Shown: positions 1 through 10,065, counted from the first letter of the stretch. The stretch: 64,000 bases of DNA from Thermodesulfobacteriota bacterium (GCA_013153525.1 JAADEG010000033.1:1-64000); one strand, 5' to 3'. Numbers and translations: made by a program. Notes: generated by a model from the sequence alone, not told the origin.

Positions 1-15
1 GCTATCCCTGAGTAC

Positions 16-88
16 GGGGATGTAGCTCAGGTGGGAGAGCGCCGGAATCGCACTCCGGAGGTCGGGGGTTCGACTCCCCCCATCTCCA
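16..88 (+). tRNA. tRNA-Ala, anticodon CGC
   Basis: A complete cloverleaf can be folded by eye. The acceptor is GGGGATG/CATCTCC with a G3-U70 wobble, the alanine identity element. The D stem is GCTC/GAGC, the anticodon stem CCGGA/TCCGG with loop ATCGCAC (anticodon CGC at 49-51), and the T stem GGGGG/CCCCC with loop TTCGACT. The discriminator base is A. The CCA tail is not encoded because the sequence continues AGATAA, so it must be added enzymatically. It lies tail to tail with the cupin gene. Confidence 0.96.
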
Positions 89-95
89 GATAACT

Positions 96-461
96 TTAAC
101 TCTCCAATACCTCAGTATCCTCGTGCGAATAGGCTGGAGCACAACAACAAAGAAATCTTAAAGGAATATCTCCAATGTTTTTTATCTGGTGCAAAGTGTT
201 AGGTGGAATGTAAATCGCATCACCAGACTTAACCTCTAATTCTTCTTCTCCAACCCTCATCAACCCCTTTCCTTCAAGTATGTAATACACTTCTTCAGAA
301 AGATGATGCTTGTGTAAAAAAGTAGTAAATCCTACAGGAACAATGGCTTCGGCAAGACTTAAGTTTTTGTTTCCGTGTACACTTGGATGCATAAGCTCTC
401 TTATTAAAGATCCATCTTTAGTAATGTAAGGTTTGACTTTTTCGTACTCACTTATAACCAT
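96..461 (-). CDS. small cupin-domain protein
   Basis: A 121-residue single-domain cupin. Motif 1 is seen as HKHHLSEEVYYILEG and motif 2 as GDAIYIPPNTLHQI, giving the His/Glu metal site of the double-stranded beta-helix fold. The length and motifs fit the mannose-6-phosphate isomerase-like small cupins, whose members bind metals or sugars, so the substrate cannot be told. It is the last gene of the minus-strand run and lies just after the AmgK-like kinase, so a sugar-related role is possible but only inferred. It has a good Shine-Dalgarno sequence (AAAGGAGGAT on the coding strand). Confidence 0.85.
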   Translation of the reverse strand: MVISEYEKVKPYITKDGSLIRELMHPSVHGNKNLSLAEAIVPVGFTTFLHKHHLSEEVYYILEGKGLMRVGEEELEVKSGDAIYIPPNTLHQIKNIGDIPLRFLCCCAPAYSHEDTEVLES

Positions 462-474
462 TCTTTATCCTCCT

Positions 475-1416
475 TTATAAAACATTATTTACTTCGTAAA
501 TTTTAATTAATTCAACAAAAAATTTCTTTAACAGAAAATACAGTCTCTTCTTTGCTACAGGAATGTACTTTTTAAACCAGGGTTTTCCCAATTTGCTTAG
601 TCTGTAATAAGCTGATATTGCTTGATGAAGTCTTGCTATTCCAAAAAAATAAAAGTTTCTTAAAAATTCCTCTTTATCTTTACTTACAACTTCGCAATAC
701 TTTAAAGCAAGCTTTTTTACTAACTCAAAGTCGTTAAAAATTTTTACATAAGGATCTAAAAGAAGAGAAGCAAGATCGTATTCCCCGGGACCCAATCTCG
801 CTGATTGAAAGTCTATAACAAATACCTTATCCTCCTTTATCATGATGTTTTTGCTTTGAAAGTCCCTGTGTATAACTTTTAACTTATAAGAAGGAAAGTT
901 TTTGACGAAAAATTCCTTTATCTTATCAAGGAAGTCTTTTGAAACCGATAAGTCTTGCCACTTAAAAAACGCAATTATCTCTTTTTCCCACATCAAGTTA
1001 AAGTCATATACTACGGTTTCAAGAGTATGTTTTAAGGGAAATTCGTGTACCAATTCTTGTATTTCAGCAAGGATCAGGATAATTTTTTTATAAAACCCAA
1101 GTTTTTGTTCATCTGGTATGTCAAAAAGATGGATATCTCCGAGATCTTCAACGAGTAAAATCCCTGTGTCTTCAAAAAATTCGTAAATTTCAGGAACAGG
1201 TATGCCACTTTTTTTAAAAAATTTTCCAATGTGATAATAGCTTAAAGCTTCTCTTTTTCCGTAAAAACCTTCTTGAGGCAGGATCAAAATCGCTGAGGAA
1301 TTTTTAAACTTAAGTCTATAAAACTTGCGGTTAGATCCATCACCTTTTAGAGTAATTATGTCCAAGGGCTTAGGTTTTAACTTAGAAATTACGCTTTTTA
1401 AACGAGTATCTTCCAT
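475..1416 (-). CDS. amgK: AmgK-like sugar kinase (aminoglycoside phosphotransferase fold)
   Basis: A phosphotransferase-fold kinase of about 313 residues. The catalytic loop reads HRDFQSKNIM and the metal-binding motif VIDFQSA, which together match the AmgK family (N-acetylmuramate/N-acetylglucosamine anomeric kinases). It sits directly downstream of a nucleotidyltransferase and overlaps its stop by 19 bp, the same pairing as amgK-murU in peptidoglycan recycling. I prefer the ATG at 1416 (MEDTRL) to the TTG at 1452 in the ORF track, because the longer version adds 12 residues that lie over the upstream gene. The exact sugar is not shown by the sequence, and a kinase for another cell-wall or LPS sugar remains possible. 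Confidence 0.75.
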   Translation of the reverse strand: MEDTRLKSVISKLKPKPLDIITLKGDGSNRKFYRLKFKNSSAILILPQEGFYGKREALSYYHIGKFFKKSGIPVPEIYEFFEDTGILLVEDLGDIHLFDIPDEQKLGFYKKIILILAEIQELVHEFPLKHTLETVVYDFNLMWEKEIIAFFKWQDLSVSKDFLDKIKEFFVKNFPSYKLKVIHRDFQSKNIMIKEDKVFVIDFQSARLGPGEYDLASLLLDPYVKIFNDFELVKKLALKYCEVVSKDKEEFLRNFYFFGIARLHQAISAYYRLSKLGKPWFKKYIPVAKKRLYFLLKKFFVELIKIYEVNNVL

Positions 1417-2276
1417 TCGTAAAAGCCCTTTTTTATGCGTGCTCCTTTCCAAGCTACTACTTTTGAAAGAATTACTCCATCCTCAATAACACAATCTTCT
1501 AAAAATACCCAGTTTTTTGCCTCAACTTTTCCTTTTACCACGCAATTTTTAAAAACAACAGGTGTTTGAAAACTTGGGCATTCTTTTACTTCAAACCGTT
1601 TTAACAAAAGATCCTCGTGGACTTTTAAGTAAGATTCAGGAGTCCCTATGTCAGCTATGTAGCTATTTTCTACCATTATAGCCCCAATTTTTACTCCTTT
1701 TTTAAGTAACTCCTCGTAAGAATTTATAAGGTCAAAATTACAAGGTAAAACTTTGATTAACTCAGATTCAATCACCTGTATTCCTGCAAAAGTAAAAGTA
1801 GAACCACCTTTTGTTCTAAACTTTTTAACTATTCTTTTTTCTAAGTCTATTTCAACATTATTATTGTGTCCTTTGTAAAATACCATACTTACTGGAGTTC
1901 CTATGGATTCGTGAGCCCTTAAGATGTTCTTAAAATTTAAGTTGGTTAAAATGTCTGAATTAATTACCAAGGTAGTGTCTTTAAAAAAACTTCTTGCATT
2001 AATTAAAGCTCCTCCTGTTCCAAGAAGTTCTTTTTCTTCAAAAATTTGAAGGTTAACTTCTGGAAACGACTTTGAAAAAGTGTTTAAAAAACTGATAAGA
2101 CTTTCTTTTAGATACCAGCAATTGATTCCAATGTTAGTAAGATTTACACTTATAAGCTGTTTTAAGATAATTTTTAATATAGGTTGACCAAGAATAGGAA
2201 AAAGAGGCTTAGGAAGAATTGAAGAATAGGGGAGAAGCCTCGTTCCTTTACCAGCTGCAAGAATAAAAGCTCGCAC
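1398..2276 (-). CDS. murU: sugar-1-phosphate nucleotidyltransferase (MurU-like)
   Basis: A 292-residue NDP-sugar pyrophosphorylase. The N-terminus has the GxGTRL signature (LAAGKGTRLLP), PLFPILGQP, and a metal-binding NSD (VINSD). It starts with GTG. Coupling to the AmgK-like kinase suggests N-acetylmuramate-1-phosphate uridylyltransferase. However, it is longer than typical MurU (about 220-230 residues) and its last 60 residues look like short left-handed beta-helix turns, as in GDP-mannose or glucose-1-phosphate transferases. The substrate is therefore less certain than the reaction class. It lies 12 bp downstream of tatA in the same run. Confidence 0.72.
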   Translation of the reverse strand: MRAFILAAGKGTRLLPYSSILPKPLFPILGQPILKIILKQLISVNLTNIGINCWYLKESLISFLNTFSKSFPEVNLQIFEEKELLGTGGALINARSFFKDTTLVINSDILTNLNFKNILRAHESIGTPVSMVFYKGHNNNVEIDLEKRIVKKFRTKGGSTFTFAGIQVIESELIKVLPCNFDLINSYEELLKKGVKIGAIMVENSYIADIGTPESYLKVHEDLLLKRFEVKECPSFQTPVVFKNCVVKGKVEAKNWVFLEDCVIEDGVILSKVVAWKGARIKKGFYEWKILV

Positions 2277-2288
2277 AAAGTTCAGTTT

Positions 2289-2495
2289 TTAACTGCTCTT
2301 TGTGGATGTGCTCGTGCTTTCCTTTTCAAGCTTTTCCATGTCCTCTTTTACATCTGCAGAATTAAGAGCCTCTTTAAAAGAACGAATACCCTTACCAAGA
2401 CCTGCTCCAACCTCTGGTAATCTCTTTGCTCCAAAAATTAAAAGCGCTAAAAACAAAAGAATAAATAACTCTTGACCACCAAGATTAAAAGGCAT
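2289..2495 (-). CDS. tatA: twin-arginine translocase subunit TatA/E
   Basis: A 68-residue TatA-family protein with a short N-terminal membrane helix (ELFILLFLALLIFGA), the FG hinge, and an amphipathic helix (RLPEVGAGLGKGIRSFK), then a charged Ser/Thr-rich tail. TatA oligomers form the passage for folded Tat substrates in the inner membrane. tatC is immediately upstream (4 bp gap), so the two are expressed together. A TatB is not seen here; a minimal TatA/TatC system is common in thermophiles. Confidence 0.93.
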   Translation of the reverse strand: MPFNLGGQELFILLFLALLIFGAKRLPEVGAGLGKGIRSFKEALNSADVKEDMEKLEKESTSTSTKSS

Positions 2496-2499
2496 GACA

Positions 2500-3249
2500 C
2501 TACCTCCTTTTAGGTTTGATTTGAGTGGTTCTAACTAAAATTATACCAACCTCGTAAAGTAATGTCAAGGGCAAGGCTATTAAAATTTGGGTAAGAGGAT
2601 CTCCGCCACCAGTTACTACTGCTGCTATCACAAAAGCAAGAATTATTGCATAAGGTCTAAATCTTACAAGTTGCTCAAGACTAACTATTTCAAGCTTTGA
2701 CAAAAGAAGTAAAAACGCAGGAAGCTGAAAAATCGTTCCCGCAAAAATAAAAAACTTTAAAACGAAGTTTATGTATTCCGTTAAAAATGGCTTAAAAACC
2801 AAAAATCTTTCTCCAAAGGAGTAAAGAAATCTTAAAAAATAGGGTAAAAATAGAAAATAAGCTACGAGATCACCTATTAAAAAAGAAAAACAGGTGAGAA
2901 AAACAGCGCTTTTAACCCACCTTTGCTCGTGAGGATATAGTCCAGGTGCAACGAATTGCCACAATTGATAAAAAATGTAAGGGCTTCCAAAAATAAACCC
3001 CATTATAATAGAAAGTTTAAGATAAGTAGCAAAAACTTCTGGAAAAGTACGAAAGTAAATGGTGTTTTCCTTTGGAATAGCTTTAAAAAGAGGATAAAGA
3101 AAAACCTGAATAATTTTAGGAGATAAAATGTAAGATAAAATTGCAAAAACCGACCATCCTATAAATGCTCTAAAAAGACACCCTCTTAATTCTAAAAGGT
3201 GTTCAACGAAAGTTTGCTTAACTTCTTCAGGTTCTTTTACTTCTTCCAT
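2500..3249 (-). CDS. tatC: twin-arginine translocase subunit TatC
   Basis: A 249-residue polytopic membrane protein with about six hydrophobic segments. The N-terminal TatC signature is visible (FVEHLLELRGCLFRA), as are the first periplasmic-loop phenylalanine-rich stretch before AYTLK-like FATYLK and the GGGDPLTQ segment near the last helices. TatC recognises the twin-arginine signal peptide. It lies 3 bp after the transketolase stop and 4 bp before tatA, so it appears to be part of one transcript. Confidence 0.94.
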   Translation of the reverse strand: MEEVKEPEEVKQTFVEHLLELRGCLFRAFIGWSVFAILSYILSPKIIQVFLYPLFKAIPKENTIYFRTFPEVFATYLKLSIIMGFIFGSPYIFYQLWQFVAPGLYPHEQRWVKSAVFLTCFSFLIGDLVAYFLFLPYFLRFLYSFGERFLVFKPFLTEYINFVLKFFIFAGTIFQLPAFLLLLSKLEIVSLEQLVRFRPYAIILAFVIAAVVTGGGDPLTQILIALPLTLLYEVGIILVRTTQIKPKRR

Positions 3250-3252
3250 TAC

Positions 3253-5196
3253 TTAACCTTTTAGCATACTTTTTACCGCACTTGCAACCCCCTCAGCATC
3301 AATTCCAGAAAGCTTAAACAGCTCTTTTGGTTTTCCAGAAGACAAAGGCTCTTTGTGCCCAAGGAGTTTAATTTCAGCCTTTATTCCTTTTAATCCTAAA
3401 AATCCGGCAATCCTCATTCCAAGTCCAGTTTCAACTAAGTGATCCTCTACCACTACCACTTTTCCACATTCTACTGCTTTTAACACATCTTCTTCAGGAA
3501 AAGGTCTTATGGAAGCTATGTTTAATACCCCTACACTTATACCTTCTTCTTTAAGTTTTTTCCAGGCTTCAAGCACCTCTGGAACAACGGATCCATAAGT
3601 TATAATAACTGCGTCTTTTCCATCTCTCAACCAATCAGCTTTTCCAGGAATAAACTTATAATTTTCGTCAAAAAATACCTTTCCGTCTTCAGTAGTTACT
3701 ACAGGAAGTTTTGACCTTCCCATTCCAACGAATATGTTACCAGGTCTTTTAGCTATGGTGGTAATTATGTGCTTAGTTTGATTTGCATCAGCAGGAATGT
3801 AAATCTCAAAGTCAGGGATGTTTAAAAGAATACCCAAGTAGTCAATACACTGATGAGTTGGTCCGTCTTCTCCTACATCTGCTCCAAGATGAGTTGCTAC
3901 GACTTTAAGAGCTGTTTTATTTAAAGAATTTATTCTTAACTGATTATAAACTTCGTCAACCGCAAACACCCCAAAGGTTGAGAAAAATACTAAAAATCCT
4001 TCCTTAGACAAGGCTCCTGCAACTGATGCTGTGTGATGCTCCTGGATTCCTGATTCAAAAAATGCCTCTGGATATACCTTTTTAAATCCAGACATCTTTA
4101 CAGAGCCTTCAAGGTCACATGTAAGTCCTAACACCTTCGGAGTACTATCCAAGTTGTTTAATCTTGCGAGTTCTTCAAGCACCTCTCCATAAGCTCCTCT
4201 ACAATCGTACTTTTTATCAGGAGAAGAAATCTTTATTTCTGGGATCTTTACTTCTACAGGAAGAGGTTCGTGCTCAGTGTGAGGAAAGGATATTTTCCAG
4301 GTCTTTCTTTTTTCCTTTAACTCGTCAAGCTCTGCAGGATCAAAGCCCAGCTCTTTTAAAGCCTCCTTAGCAAGGTCTTCTGGTAAAGCCATTCCGTGCC
4401 ACTTAGGATCGTTTTCCATAAAAGAAATTCCTTTTCCCATTACAGTATTAGCAATAATCGCAGTAGGATGCCCTTTTAGTTCAACCTCCCCCTTTATTGC
4501 TCTTTTAATAGCCTTAAAAATTTGATTAAAGTCGTGTCCGTCTATCTCTATTACATTCCACTTAGTGGCAAGAATCTCTTCTTTTAAACTTAAAGGCATA
4601 ACTTTTTGTATGTCTCCACCTATTTGAAGTCTGTTGTAATCTATTAACATTATGAGATTATCAAGTCCAAACTTTACAGCCCATCTTCTTGCCTCTATAA
4701 CTTGACCCTTTTGTTGTTCTCCGTCTCCCATAAGACAAAATACGCGATTTTTTTGCTTTTTCAGTTTTATAGCCATTGCCATTCCACACGCAGCAGAAAG
4801 TCCTTGTCCAAGATTTCCCGTATTCCACTCAACTCCAGGTACAGCCTGCTCAACATGTCCTGCAAATGCAGATCCAGTACGCCTGAATTCCATGAGAAAA
4901 GGCTCTTCTTCAAAAAATCCGTATTCACAAAGTACACTATAAACTCCTGGACTTATGTGCCCCTGACTTATAACGATCCTGTCTCTTTCAGGAGCTCTGG
5001 GATTTTTGGGATCAACATCTGCAAGTGCGTAAAGTACGAGGAGCATACTTAAAGAAGAAAGAGACCCACCTGGATGTCCACATCCTGCAAGGGTCGTTGC
5101 AAGTATAATGCGTCTTGCACATCTCTTAAAACTTTCTTCAAACTGCGCAACTTCCTTTTCTCCAAGTTCTTCCATGTCCAAGTTGAGTTTAATCAT
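3253..5196 (-). CDS. tkt: transketolase
   Basis: A 647-residue full-length transketolase that exchanges two-carbon units in the non-oxidative pentose phosphate pathway using thiamine diphosphate. Seen: the substrate histidine region GCGHPGGSLS, the thiamine-diphosphate motif beginning GDGEQQKGQ, LIDYNRLQ, and the C-terminal pyrimidine domain with SGIQEHH. The sequence style resembles the split archaeal/thermophilic transketolase halves, here joined in one chain. It has a strong ribosome site (AAGGGGTGG on the coding strand) and a candidate promoter upstream, so it may be transcribed separately from ilvBN. Confidence 0.95.
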   Translation of the reverse strand: MIKLNLDMEELGEKEVAQFEESFKRCARRIILATTLAGCGHPGGSLSSLSMLLVLYALADVDPKNPRAPERDRIVISQGHISPGVYSVLCEYGFFEEEPFLMEFRRTGSAFAGHVEQAVPGVEWNTGNLGQGLSAACGMAMAIKLKKQKNRVFCLMGDGEQQKGQVIEARRWAVKFGLDNLIMLIDYNRLQIGGDIQKVMPLSLKEEILATKWNVIEIDGHDFNQIFKAIKRAIKGEVELKGHPTAIIANTVMGKGISFMENDPKWHGMALPEDLAKEALKELGFDPAELDELKEKRKTWKISFPHTEHEPLPVEVKIPEIKISSPDKKYDCRGAYGEVLEELARLNNLDSTPKVLGLTCDLEGSVKMSGFKKVYPEAFFESGIQEHHTASVAGALSKEGFLVFFSTFGVFAVDEVYNQLRINSLNKTALKVVATHLGADVGEDGPTHQCIDYLGILLNIPDFEIYIPADANQTKHIITTIAKRPGNIFVGMGRSKLPVVTTEDGKVFFDENYKFIPGKADWLRDGKDAVIITYGSVVPEVLEAWKKLKEEGISVGVLNIASIRPFPEEDVLKAVECGKVVVVEDHLVETGLGMRIAGFLGLKGIKAEIKLLGHKEPLSSGKPKELFKLSGIDAEGVASAVKSMLKG

Positions 5197-5233
5197 ACCA
5201 AGACCACCCCTTCAAAAAATTTTTGCGATTAAG

Positions 5234-5261
5234 AATTTATCTTGGTATGCAGAAAAATCAA
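5234..5261 (-). promoter_or_regulatory. candidate sigma70 promoter for tkt-tat operon
   Basis: On the minus strand TTGATT (5261-5256) is followed after 16 nt by TAAATT (5239-5234), about 38 nt before the tkt start. Both boxes are imperfect, and in an AT-rich genome such matches arise by chance. Confidence 0.35.
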
Positions 5262-5280
5262 GAGGAAAGACGAGGAAATT

Positions 5281-5778
5281 TTATGTGGACTTTTTTTCTC
5301 TTTTCATTGCTATACTACCTGTTCTTACTATTTCTTTAATTCCCATAGGTCTCAGAAGCTCAATTACAGCTTGAAGCTTATTTTTATCTCCTGTTACCTC
5401 AAGGATGTATGTCCTTGGACTAACATCCACGATTTTACACCTAAAAATTTCACATATCCTAAAGATTTCTTCTCTATTTTCTCTCTCAGCTTTTACCTTT
5501 ATAAGAGCCATTTCTCTTTCTACATACTCTCCTTCTTCAGTAACATTAACTACTTTATAAACATCTATTAAACGCCTTAGTTGTTTTATAATCTGTTCTA
5601 TAATCTGATCGTCACCGTGGGTAACCAAAGTAAGGTGAGAGAGTGTTGGATCAAGTGTTTCTGCAACGCACAAACTATCTATGTTAAAACCTCTACCACT
5701 AAAGAGCCCAGCAATTCTTGCAAGTGCTCCTGGAGTGTTTTCTACAAGCACTGATAAAGTGTGCTTTTTTTCCTCCAT
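5281..5778 (-). CDS. ilvN: acetolactate synthase small (regulatory) subunit
   Basis: A 165-residue protein with an N-terminal ACT domain (LSVLVENTPGALARIAG, RGFNIDSL) and the C-terminal small-subunit domain (ALIKVKAERENREEI, LEVTGDKNKL). The family binds valine and controls the catalytic subunit in branched-chain amino acid synthesis. It follows ilvB with a 14 bp gap, the usual order. No leader-peptide attenuator is evident. Confidence 0.96.
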   Translation of the reverse strand: MEEKKHTLSVLVENTPGALARIAGLFSGRGFNIDSLCVAETLDPTLSHLTLVTHGDDQIIEQIIKQLRRLIDVYKVVNVTEEGEYVEREMALIKVKAERENREEIFRICEIFRCKIVDVSPRTYILEVTGDKNKLQAVIELLRPMGIKEIVRTGSIAMKREKKST

Positions 5779-5792
5779 CTACAGCCTCCTCT

Positions 5793-7496
5793 TTATACTA
5801 AAATCATTTCAGTCGTAGCTTTTCCAGCAGGTACCATGGGGAATACCCCTTCTTCAGGTGCTATCTGTACATCAAGTATAACCAGAGTATCCATAGAAAG
5901 CACTTTTTTAAGTGCTGGTTCAACTTCTTCAGGTTTGGTAATTCTCATTCCTACTGCTCCATAAGCCTCAGCAAGTTTAACGAAGTCAGGTAAAACGGAA
6001 AACTGTACGAAAGAATACCTTCTGCTGTAAAATAGCTCTTGCCATTGCCTAACCATACCCAAAAAACCATTGTTGAGAATTATAATTTTTATAGGAAGCT
6101 TTTGCTCCATAGCAGTTGCAAGCTCCTGAATGTTCATTTGAATAGATCCGTCTCCAGCGATGTCAATTACTAACTTGTCTGGATTCCCCATCTGAGCTCC
6201 TATAGAAGCTGGAAAACCAAATCCCATCGTTCCGAGTCCACCAGAAGTAATAAGTGTTCTCGGATACTTAAACTTGTAAAAAAGTGCAGTCCACATTTGA
6301 TTTTGACCGACTTCTGTCGCTATAATTGCTTCTCCTTTGGTAAGCTCGTAAAGCTTCTCTATAACATATTGAGGTTTTATGTAATTTGGATCCTCTTTGT
6401 AGGTAAGAGGATATCTTCTTTTCCAAATGTCAATTTGTTCCCACCAGTCCTTAAACCTTTCTCTCCAGTACTTCTTAGGTTTGCCTACTGCTTTTACTAC
6501 TTCAAGAAGCCTTATCAAGGCTCTCTTACAGTCTGCAACGATAGGTACATGGACTTTAACATTTTTTTGAATAGAAGAAGGATCTATGTCAATGTGAATG
6601 ATCTTTGCCCCTGGTGCAAAGGCGTCAACCTTTCCAGTAACTCTATCGTCAAACCTTGCTCCCACTGCGAGAAGCACATCACAATTAGCCACAGCCATGT
6701 TAGCATAATAAGTACCGTGCATTCCAAGCATGCCAAGACTTTGAGGATGTTCTCCAGGGAAAGAACCAAGTCCCATGAGGGTCATAGTAACAGGTAAATT
6801 AAGTTTTTCTGCAAGTTTTAATACTTCTTCAGAAGCATTTGAAGAAATTACTCCACCACCAAGCAATAACACAGGTCTTTCTGCCTGCTCAAGAAGAGCA
6901 TAAGCCTTTTCTATTTGCCTTAGGTGAGGTTCATAAACCGGATTATAGCTTCTTAACTTAATTTCTTCAGGATAATTGAACTCACCTTTAGCCTGCTGAA
7001 CATCCTTAGGAAGGTCAACTAAGACAGGACCGGGTCTTCCTGTTCTTGCAATGTAAAACGCAGCTTTTAAAATCCTGGGAAGGTCCTCTATCCTCTTAAC
7101 GAGAAAGTTGTGCTTAGTTATGGGTCTCGTAATTCCAGTTATGTCAACTTCCTGAAAGGCGTCGTTACCGATGAGCCTCGTTGGAACCTGCCCTGTAAAT
7201 ACTACTATGGGAATAGAGTCCATATAGGCAGTTGCAATTCCCGTTACTGTGTTCGTAGCTCCAGGACCAGAGGTAACGAGTGCTACCCCTACTTTTCCTG
7301 TTGACCTTGCATATCCATCTGCTGCGTGTGCTGCTCCTTGTTCGTGCCTTACCAGAACATGTTTTATTTCTGGAGTTTTGTATATCTCGTCGTATATATC
7401 AAGAACAGCACCTCCTGGATATCCAAAAATTACACTTACACCTTCTCTTTTAAGGGCTTCAACGATCATTTTTGCTCCAGTCATTACCTCACCCAA
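5793..7496 (-). CDS. ilvB: acetolactate synthase large (catalytic) subunit
   Basis: About 567 residues. A thiamine-diphosphate enzyme condensing two pyruvates, or pyruvate and 2-oxobutyrate, at the first common step of valine, leucine and isoleucine synthesis. The N-terminal TPP domain has [11 protein letters not shown] and the catalytic glutamate region [15 protein letters not shown]. The C-terminal domain has GDGSIQMN...NNGFLGMV. The start is uncertain: TTG at 7502 abuts the AAAGGGGG site, TTG at 7496 has a better 6 nt spacing and is used here, and ATG at 7484 is also possible. It lies downstream of the DUF465 gene and 14 bp before ilvN. Confidence 0.95.
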   Translation of the reverse strand: MGEVMTGAKMIVEALKREGVSVIFGYPGGAVLDIYDEIYKTPEIKHVLVRHEQGAAHAADGYARSTGKVGVALVTSGPGATNTVTGIATAYMDSIPIVVFTGQVPTRLIGNDAFQEVDITGITRPITKHNFLVKRIEDLPRILKAAFYIARTGRPGPVLVDLPKDVQQAKGEFNYPEEIKLRSYNPVYEPHLRQIEKAYALLEQAERPVLLLGGGVISSNASEEVLKLAEKLNLPVTMTLMGLGSFPGEHPQSLGMLGMHGTYYANMAVANCDVLLAVGARFDDRVTGKVDAFAPGAKIIHIDIDPSSIQKNVKVHVPIVADCKRALIRLLEVVKAVGKPKKYWRERFKDWWEQIDIWKRRYPLTYKEDPNYIKPQYVIEKLYELTKGEAIIATEVGQNQMWTALFYKFKYPRTLITSGGLGTMGFGFPASIGAQMGNPDKLVIDIAGDGSIQMNIQELATAMEQKLPIKIIILNNGFLGMVRQWQELFYSRRYSFVQFSVLPDFVKLAEAYGAVGMRITKPEEVEPALKKVLSMDTLVILDVQIAPEEGVFPMVPAGKATTEMILV

Positions 7497-7519
7497 AGCC
7501 AACCCCCTTTAACTCGTTT

Positions 7520-7744
7520 TTACTCTATCTCTATACCTTCGTACTCCTTAATAAGCTTGTAAATTTTTTCCTTTATTTGAAGTTTTTCTTTTTTTATCTG
7601 TTTTAACCTTGCCTCTTCTTCTGCAGTTAAATATCTTTTTTTGTTAAATGCCTCTACCTCCTTTTCAAGCTCCTGGTGTTTCTCAAATAATTCCTTAATG
7701 TCCTGATACTTTTCTGCAAACTTTTTTACGAACTCTTTATCCAT
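7520..7744 (-). CDS. DUF465 (YdcH-like) coiled-coil protein
   Basis: A 74-residue, highly charged helical protein. The pattern LFEKHQELEKEVEAF...YLTAEEEARLKQIKKEKL matches the DUF465/YdcH family, whose function is unknown. It lies 18-24 bp upstream of ilvB in the same direction, which suggests co-transcription but not a shared function. It has a clear ribosome site (AAGGGGG). Confidence 0.8.
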   Translation of the reverse strand: MDKEFVKKFAEKYQDIKELFEKHQELEKEVEAFNKKRYLTAEEEARLKQIKKEKLQIKEKIYKLIKEYEGIEIE

Positions 7745-7836
7745 TTTAACCCCCTTAAGTTAAATTTTTATATTATAAAACATATATTCCCATTCTATGT
7801 GAAAAAATTCTTAAGAAAAATTACTCAAAGTTGCTA

Positions 7837-8601
7837 CTACTTTTGTTTGTCAAGGAAGGCTTTTATTACTTCCATAGGTAAAGGAAAGAGAATTGTAGAA
7901 TTTTTCTCAGCAGCGATTTCGGTGAGGGTTTGAAGATAACGCAACTGTAAGGTAATTGGATTCTCAGCCATTATTTTGGATGCTTCAAGAAGGGTTTTAG
8001 CAGCCTGATACTCGCCGTCTGCAGCAATAATTTTTGCTCTTCTTTCTCTTTCAGCTTCAGCCTGACGAGCCATTGCTCTCTTCATTTCCTCGGGTAAGTC
8101 TATTTCTTTAATTTCTACCTTAGAAACTTTTACTCCCCAGGGTTCTGTCTCAGCGTCAAGGATTTCTTGAATCTTAAGGTTTAACCTTTCTCTTTCAGCC
8201 AGAACCTCGTCAAGTTCTGCCTGTCCACAGATACTTCTAAGCGTGGTTTGAGCAAGCTGACTCGTTGCGTAATTAAAGTCTTCAACCCTTAAAACTGCTT
8301 TTTCAGGATCCATAACGCGATAATAAACGACTGCACTAACCCTTATAGAAACATTATCTCTCGTAATGATCTCTTGAGGAGGAACATCAAGCGCAACGAG
8401 CCTTAAATCTACTTTTATCATTTTGTCTATAAAAGGTATTAAAAAGATAACTCCAGGACCTTTAACTGAGGAAAATTTTCCCAATCTTAAAATAACCGCT
8501 CTTTCGTATTCATTTATAATTCTTAAAGAAACTGCTATTAAAACAATAGCTAAGAAAACTAAGGGAAAAGGAATGGATTCAAGAATTTCTATTCCAAACA
8601 T
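7837..8601 (-). CDS. slipin (stomatin/SPFH family) membrane protein
   Basis: A 254-residue SPFH-domain protein. An N-terminal membrane hairpin ([15 protein letters not shown]) is followed by [15 protein letters not shown] and the conserved [16 protein letters not shown] and [15 protein letters not shown], then a coiled-coil tail rich in Ala/Glu/Arg. Slipins scaffold membrane microdomains and are often paired with an NfeD protease, but no NfeD is visible here. The gene is divergent from the PaaK-like ligase and appears monocistronic. Confidence 0.93.
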   Translation of the reverse strand: MFGIEILESIPFPLVFLAIVLIAVSLRIINEYERAVILRLGKFSSVKGPGVIFLIPFIDKMIKVDLRLVALDVPPQEIITRDNVSIRVSAVVYYRVMDPEKAVLRVEDFNYATSQLAQTTLRSICGQAELDEVLAERERLNLKIQEILDAETEPWGVKVSKVEIKEIDLPEEMKRAMARQAEAERERRAKIIAADGEYQAAKTLLEASKIMAENPITLQLRYLQTLTEIAAEKNSTILFPLPMEVIKAFLDKQK

Positions 8602-8717
8602 ACTTATAAATATACCAGGAGATTTTTTTCTGAACAGACTTTTTGATTTAAAGAGATTAAAAATTTTGATAATTGTGTTAGACTTAAGACTAAATTTTTG
8701 GTAGGGGGTGATTAAAG

Positions 8718-9992
8718 ATGTTTAATCCAGAAATGGAGAGTTTACCAAGGGAAGAAATAGAAAAACTGCAACTTGAGAGACTTAAAAAGGTTATAAAGTA
8801 CATTAAAAATTCTCGTTCAAAATTAAAAGAAAAACTTAAGGATGTAAGTCCTGAAGACATAAAAAGCTTGGAAGACCTCAAGTACTTACCTTTTACTACT
8901 AAGGAAGACCTCAGAAATTGTTATCCTTTTGACCACATAGCAGTAGATCCTTCAGATTGTGCAAGGATGCATATGAGCTCTGGTACAACAGGAGTTCCAG
9001 TAATTAATGCAATGACGAAAAACGATGTTAAAACTTGGGGAGAGATGATGGCAAGATGTCTTGTGTGTGCTGGACTTACGGAAAAGGATAGACTTCAGAT
9101 AATGCCTTCTTTTGGTTTGTTTAACGGAGGATTTGGATTTCATTACGGAGCTGAAACCTTGGGATGCTTTATAGTTCCTGCAGGGGCTGGTAGAAGTTTG
9201 ATGCAATTGAAGTTTATAAAAGACCTTGAGGTTACTGCTATAGGAGCTATTGCTTCTTATCCTGCAAGACTTATAGAAGTTGCTAAAGAGATAGGGTTTG
9301 ACTTTAGAGAAACGAAATTAAGAGTTGCTATTTTAGGAGCAGAGACTTGGTCAGACGAGTATAGAAAAAGGATAGAAGAAATTATGGGAGTAAAGACTTT
9401 TGACATAATAGGTATGACAGAAACCGGAGGAGTTGGATTGGGTATTGATTGTGAGGCAAGAGCAGGGATTCATGTGTGGGAAGACCATTATATTATAGAA
9501 GTAGTTGATCCTGAAACAGGAGAGGTTCTTCCTATAGGGCAGGAAGGAGAACTCGTTATAACTACCCTTACGAAAGAAGGTTTGCCTCTTATAAGATACA
9601 GAACCAGAGACATAACCCGTATTTTAAGTTACGAAAAGTGCGACTGTGGTAGAACTCATGTAAGAATAGATAGAATTAAAGGAAGAACAGACGACATGTT
9701 AAAGGTAAAGGGTGTTAACTTTTATCCTTCTCAAATTGAACAGATTCTTATGAAGTACAAAGGACTTTCTCCTTATTATCAATTAGTTATAGAAACAATT
9801 AAAGGTAAGGACGAAATGACGATTATTGTAGAAAAAATAGACGAAGGTATAGACGAAAAGGCTCTTGAAAGGTTAAATATGGAACTTTACGATTTTCTTG
9901 GTTTTCATAGCAAGATTCAAGTAGTACCAGAAGGAACGATACAGAGGGTGCCTGGAAAGGCGGTGAGAGTAATAGATAAAAGAAAAAAATAA
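8718..9992 (+). CDS. paaK: phenylacetate-CoA ligase family enzyme (PaaK-like)
   Basis: A 424-residue adenylate-forming ligase. Motifs: P-loop-like [11 protein letters not shown], the adenine-binding GMTETGG, RTRDI, and the C-terminal [17 protein letters not shown] segment. PaaK converts aryl acids to CoA thioesters with ATP. Anaerobic thermophiles often carry several PaaK homologues of unproven substrate, so phenylacetate should not be assumed. It stands alone after a strong site GGGGGTGA, with no aromatic catabolism genes nearby. Confidence 0.88.
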   Translation: MFNPEMESLPREEIEKLQLERLKKVIKYIKNSRSKLKEKLKDVSPEDIKSLEDLKYLPFTTKEDLRNCYPFDHIAVDPSDCARMHMSSGTTGVPVINAMTKNDVKTWGEMMARCLVCAGLTEKDRLQIMPSFGLFNGGFGFHYGAETLGCFIVPAGAGRSLMQLKFIKDLEVTAIGAIASYPARLIEVAKEIGFDFRETKLRVAILGAETWSDEYRKRIEEIMGVKTFDIIGMTETGGVGLGIDCEARAGIHVWEDHYIIEVVDPETGEVLPIGQEGELVITTLTKEGLPLIRYRTRDITRILSYEKCDCGRTHVRIDRIKGRTDDMLKVKGVNFYPSQIEQILMKYKGLSPYYQLVIETIKGKDEMTIIVEKIDEGIDEKALERLNMELYDFLGFHSKIQVVPEGTIQRVPGKAVRVIDKRKK

Positions 9993-10065
9993 AAGAAAAA
10001 TTACAAAAAAAAGAGATTAAAAGAGAAGAGTTACCCCAAATTTTAAATTTTTAATAAGACAACAC

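Noticed and set aside
7745-7836. Leader attenuator or T-box for the ilv genes
   Set aside because: No leader peptide rich in Ile/Leu/Val codons, no T-box sequence and no terminator hairpin could be found.
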